Below, in pieces: positions 5,296 through 7,518 of a DNA stretch of 7,518 nucleotides (the stretch's first letter is position 1; each line of letters opens with the position of its first letter). The notes under the pieces were generated by a model, which worked only from the letters and a program-made list of their open reading frames with translations, did no database searches and was not told the origin of the DNA. The position numbers were made by a program, and so were the translations under genes. Origin of the DNA: Methanobrevibacter sp. (GTDB lineage: Archaea > Methanobacteriota > Methanobacteria > Methanobacteriales > Methanobacteriaceae); NCBI GenBank assembly GCA_009784145.1, contig WRCI01000080.1, positions 1 through 7,518 of the forward strand, in the 5' to 3' direction.

Positions 5296-6418
5296 TAGTT
5301 TCTTCAATAGACATTCCAAAATGTCTAGCTCCTTTATCAATGAATACTTTAAGTTTATCTCCAATTTCAAGATCTGATACTGAAATAGCTTCATCTTTAT
5401 TATTGACCAGACGAATTGTTTCAGCATTTTGAAGTAAAGACTTAATTATAATCCCCTCATATTCGGCTTCTACTAATATAAGAGGTCTTTTTTCGATTTT
5501 AACTCTTCCAACAATTACGGTTCTACTTTTACCATCTTTATTTACAGCTAAAACTTCATCTCCAGTTTCAAGTTCAGAGAGATATTTTGTTTTATTTCCA
5601 GGAACCATAACATAAGCTTGAACAGGTCCAGCATTTACTCTAAATGGTCTTGAAGCTACATATTCACTTTCAAGAGATTCGCTATGGACTAAAAACATTG
5701 CTTTAGAATAAGATCCAATTAACATTCCCTCTCCAAGAGACAACATAGAACTTGTATCAATACAAACCCTATCACCAGTACCAACTAATTTAATATCTGT
5801 TACAGTAGCTTCCTTTAATTCATATTGCTCTGTAGATGCATCTTCAATAACTTTAGCTATGTCTTTTATTTGTTTAAAGCTATTAGGTTGAAAGATAACT
5901 CCATCAGTTCCAACTTCTAAAGTTTCAAGAGCTAATTTTGCTTCTTCAGGACTATTAACAGCAGCTAATAATTTAACATCTTCTTTTTGAAGGTCTGCAA
6001 TGGTATTTTCAAGAGGAATTACTGTCCAATCTTTACCAACAAGAATTAAATAATCAACAACTTTTCCAAGAACTCTAGCTAATTGTTCATGTTTTTTACT
6101 CTTGATTTCTACATATGCAACTACTTTTTTACCCTTATTTTTAAAGTTTCTAGCAACTTCTAGATCATTAGAATTATTTAAATCAGAACTTTTGTCTAAA
6201 TGAAGTGTTCCATCACCTTCTCCTTTAATACCAACTAAAAAAATATCTGCTTTATCATTATCACTAATAACCTTAATGTTTCCAAGTTTGTGTATATTAT
6301 CAATATCTTTCAAATCAAGAACATAATCAATTCCAGATTCAAGAGCAGTTGTTATGAAATCCTTCTTTTCTCCCCATTTAACATCAGGTGTCATTATCCA
6401 TGCAAATTTTTCTGTCAA
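5282..6418 (-). CDS. aroB': 3-dehydroquinate synthase II (AroB', archaeal)
   Basis: This enzyme carries out the NAD-dependent oxidative deamination and cyclisation of 2-amino-3,7-dideoxy-D-threo-hept-6-ulosonate to 3-dehydroquinate, the archaeal entry to the shikimate pathway for aromatic amino acids. The 378-residue length is normal. Family hallmarks are GEGDGT (66-71), [23 protein letters not shown] (214-236; key parts GDRV and GEGMLIGS) and [14 protein letters not shown] (257-270), followed by a beta-rich C-terminal domain with [13 protein letters not shown]. The start is a TTG at 6418, with AGGAGAT six bases upstream of it. The first residues [12 protein letters not shown] run straight into conserved sequence, so an internal start is unlikely. 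The preceding gene makes its substrate. The last codons overlap a partial copy of the 34-bp repeat. A TATA box in the 163-base gap before it suggests it can be transcribed separately from aroA'. Confidence 0.95.
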   Translation of the reverse strand: MTEKFAWIMTPDVKWGEKKDFITTALESGIDYVLDLKDIDNIHKLGNIKVISDNDKADIFLVGIKGEGDGTLHLDKSSDLNNSNDLEVARNFKNKGKKVVAYVEIKSKKHEQLARVLGKVVDYLILVGKDWTVIPLENTIADLQKEDVKLLAAVNSPEEAKLALETLEVGTDGVIFQPNSFKQIKDIAKVIEDASTEQYELKEATVTDIKLVGTGDRVCIDTSSMLSLGEGMLIGSYSKAMFLVHSESLESEYVASRPFRVNAGPVQAYVMVPGNKTKYLSELETGDEVLAVNKDGKSRTVIVGRVKIEKRPLILVEAEYEGIIIKSLLQNAETIRLVNNKDEAISVSDLEIGDKLKVFIDKGARHFGMSIEETIIEK

Positions 6419-6424
6419 TGACTA

Positions 6425-6431
6425 ATCTCCT
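6425..6431 (-). promoter_or_regulatory. Strong ribosome binding site AGGAGAT supporting the aroB' TTG start
   Basis: On the minus strand the sequence reads AAAAGGAGATTAGTCATTG. The GGAG core is eight bases before the TTG at 6418. No in-frame ATG is available near the conserved N-terminus, so this site is the main support for the rare start codon. Confidence 0.7.
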
Positions 6432-6472
6432 TTTATTATGCTATTAATTATTAGTTTAGCTCTTATATTACA

Positions 6473-6480
6473 TATATAAA
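6473..6480 (-). promoter_or_regulatory. Candidate archaeal TATA box for aroB' (TTTATATA)
   Basis: On the minus strand ACTTTATATATG contains TTTATATA, a near-ideal archaeal TATA box. Transcription would be expected to start roughly 25 bases downstream, near 6451, giving a leader of about 32 bases that still includes the AGGAGAT site. It overlaps the end of one copy of the 23-base direct repeat by one base. Confidence 0.45.
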
Positions 6481-6563
6481 GTATATACAATTAAATTAGA
6501 TTAGATATAGCTAATTTTAGATTATATATACTTAAATTAGAGTATATATAATTAAATTAGATT
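6480..6563. repeat. 23-base direct repeat pair flanking a short inverted repeat, aroA'-aroB' gap
   Basis: The unit beginning AGTATATACAATTAAATTAG (6480-6502) recurs at 6541-6563 with a single mismatch (C6488 versus T6549), 61 bases apart. Between them AAATTAG (6493-6499) and CTAATTT (6511-6517) form a 7-bp inverted repeat, and a third, diverged copy of the unit lies around 6522-6540. The pair lies in the leader or promoter region upstream of aroB' on the minus strand. Confidence 0.7.
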
Positions 6564-6581
6564 CAATAAAATTAATTTTAA

Positions 6582-7373
6582 TTAATCTAAAATTTTTAAA
6601 GCTTCATCTACATCCATTTCATTATGAACTACTTCAGAAATAGCTTCTGTAATCTTTTGTGGAGATTTAGCTTGGAAAAGATTTCTTCCAAATGCAACTC
6701 CTGCTCCGCCAACTTCAAGAGAATCTCTAACCATTTCTAATAATTCTCTGTCAGTATCTACTTTAGGTCCTCCAGCTATTACAACTGGAACGAGAGCTCC
6801 TTCAACAACTTCTTTGAAACTATCAGGATCTCCAGTATAATTGGTTTTAACAATGTCTACACCTAATTCTGAACCAACACGAGCTGCATGTTTAACAAGC
6901 TCAACATCGTGTTCATTTTTAATTTTCTGTCCTCTAGGGTACATCATTGCTAAAAGAGGAAGTCCCCATTGACTACATGTTTCAGCTATTTCACCAAGTT
7001 CCATTAACATTTCAGCTTCAGTGTCAGAACCAACATTAACATGTACAGATACTGCATCTGCACCAAGTTGAATAGCTTTTTCAACAGATGTGACTAAAAC
7101 TTTATTGTTTGGATCTGGACTAAGTGCTGTACTAGCTGAAAGATGTATAATTAGACCAATATCTTTACCATATCCTCTGTGTCCTTGTTCAACAATACCT
7201 TTATGCATTAAAACTGCATTAGCTCCACCATTAGATATTCCTTCAATAGTTTCACTAATATTGACTATACCTTTGATTGGTCCAATGGATACACCATGAT
7301 CCATTGGTGCAATAACAGTCCTATTAGTTTTCCTATCAATAATCCTTTCTATACGGATTTTTTTACCTATCAT
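6582..7373 (-). CDS. aroA': 2-amino-3,7-dideoxy-D-threo-hept-6-ulosonate synthase (AroA')
   Basis: This class I aldolase-type transaldolase joins L-aspartate semialdehyde with 6-deoxy-5-ketofructose 1-phosphate to make the amino-sugar acid used by AroB', replacing the DAHP synthase step found in bacteria. The 263-residue protein is full length for the family. The catalytic set is visible: Asp25 in APMDHG, Tyr145 in MMYPRG, and the Schiff-base Lys176 in DIVKTNYTG. These lie at a constant offset of eight from Asp33, Tyr153 and Lys184 of the Methanocaldococcus enzyme. GGPK (201-204) and [10 protein letters not shown] (225-234) form the phosphate-binding end of the barrel. The ATG at 7373 has GGAGGA seven bases upstream. 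The gene is first of the aromatic pair and is followed by aroB' after 163 bases. The related fructose-bisphosphate aldolase of archaea is the main alternative, but the residues and the neighbour favour AroA'. Confidence 0.94.
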   Translation of the reverse strand: MIGKKIRIERIIDRKTNRTVIAPMDHGVSIGPIKGIVNISETIEGISNGGANAVLMHKGIVEQGHRGYGKDIGLIIHLSASTALSPDPNNKVLVTSVEKAIQLGADAVSVHVNVGSDTEAEMLMELGEIAETCSQWGLPLLAMMYPRGQKIKNEHDVELVKHAARVGSELGVDIVKTNYTGDPDSFKEVVEGALVPVVIAGGPKVDTDRELLEMVRDSLEVGGAGVAFGRNLFQAKSPQKITEAISEVVHNEMDVDEALKILD

Positions 7374-7380
7374 TAGCTAT

Positions 7381-7386
7381 TCCTCC
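7381..7386 (-). promoter_or_regulatory. Ribosome binding site of aroA' (GGAGGA)
   Basis: On the minus strand GGAGGA lies seven bases before the ATG at 7373, the strongest Shine-Dalgarno match in the window. It confirms this start. Confidence 0.75.
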
Positions 7387-7415
7387 ATAATTATTAATTT
7401 TAAGAATTTTTATTA

Positions 7416-7444
7416 TTAAATCTTAATAGATTTAAAATCTTAAT
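7416..7444. promoter_or_regulatory. Nested inverted repeats upstream of aroA' (possible operator)
   Basis: TTAAATCT (7416-7423) and AGATTTAA (7428-7435) are a perfect 8-bp inverted repeat with a 4-base spacer. The right arm also pairs with AAATCT (7435-7440) in a 13-base palindrome centred on 7434, and AAATCTTAAT occurs directly at 7418-7427 and 7435-7444. So one AAATCT half-site appears three times in alternating orientation, 43-71 bases before the aroA' start. This is what a repressor or activator site could look like, but no known archaeal operator matches and function is inference. Confidence 0.35.
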
Positions 7445-7446
7445 TC

Positions 7447-7513
7447 TTATTTTACAATAATTTTTACTATTATTTATAATAATTTTATTCTTATTTATAA
7501 TAATTATAAATAA
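7447..7513. repeat. About 21-bp imperfect tandem repeat ending in a perfect 10-bp inverted repeat
   Basis: Units start with TTATTT at about 7447, 7470 and 7491; TTATTTATAATAATT is identical at 7470-7484 and 7491-7505. TTATTTATAA (7491-7500) and TTATAAATAA (7504-7513) form a perfect 10-bp inverted repeat with a 3-base spacer. The region lies in the presumed promoter region of aroA' or downstream of whatever lies beyond the window edge. On the minus strand it also offers TATA-like TTATAAAT strings. Nothing else is seen between 7387 and the end of the window. Confidence 0.6.
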
Positions 7514-7518
7514 TATTA

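Noticed and set aside
7090..7299. Plus-strand ORF opposite aroA'
   Set aside because: It lies entirely within the well-supported aroA' gene and has no recognisable features of its own.

Overview
The window is very AT-rich DNA from what looks like a methanogenic archaeon of the order Methanobacteriales, most probably Methanobrevibacter or a close relative. The evidence is the gene content (two-subunit archaeal primase, archaeal class I CCA-adding enzyme, and the archaeal AroA'/AroB' route to 3-dehydroquinate), ribosome binding sites of the GGTGAT / GGAGG type, and low-GC codon use with many Asn, Ile and Lys codons. The genus is an inference; no rRNA or tRNA gene is present to settle it.

Layout. 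Positions 3-98 hold the last codons of an unidentified plus-strand gene. After an AT-rich gap come two plus-strand genes, priL (261-1634) and priS (1689-2660), the large iron-sulfur and small catalytic subunits of the replicative primase. They converge on a minus-strand group read from right to left: aroA' (7373-6582), aroB' (6418-5282), thpR (5100-4486) and cca (4250-2748). AroA' and AroB' make 3-dehydroquinate from aspartate semialdehyde and a 6-deoxy-5-ketofructose phosphate, feeding the shikimate pathway. ThpR and CCA both act on RNA ends. All six proteins keep the catalytic residues I could check, and no mobile element, CRISPR array or new multi-gene system is visible.

The most interesting points concern form rather than gene content. 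(1) The priS frame is open and conserved well upstream of its first ATG (2061) but has no ATG, GTG or TTG there. The best start is an AUU at 1689, preceded by GGTGAT with the same spacing seen at cca and thpR. (2) Nearly every intergenic gap carries its own short tandem or direct repeat family (14 bp, 7 bp, 33-34 bp, a 61-bp-spaced 23-mer, and about 21 bp). The two RNA-end genes also carry in-frame Asn-codon repeats: a pure (AAT)9 in thpR and two 30-bp units in cca. (3) The convergent priS and cca genes each end in a small hairpin that contains the stop codon. (4) aroB' appears to start at TTG, supported by a strong AGGAGAT site and a good TATA box.

The four minus-strand genes are separated by gaps of 163-235 bases, so several short transcripts or a loosely packed operon are both possible; the sequence alone does not decide.
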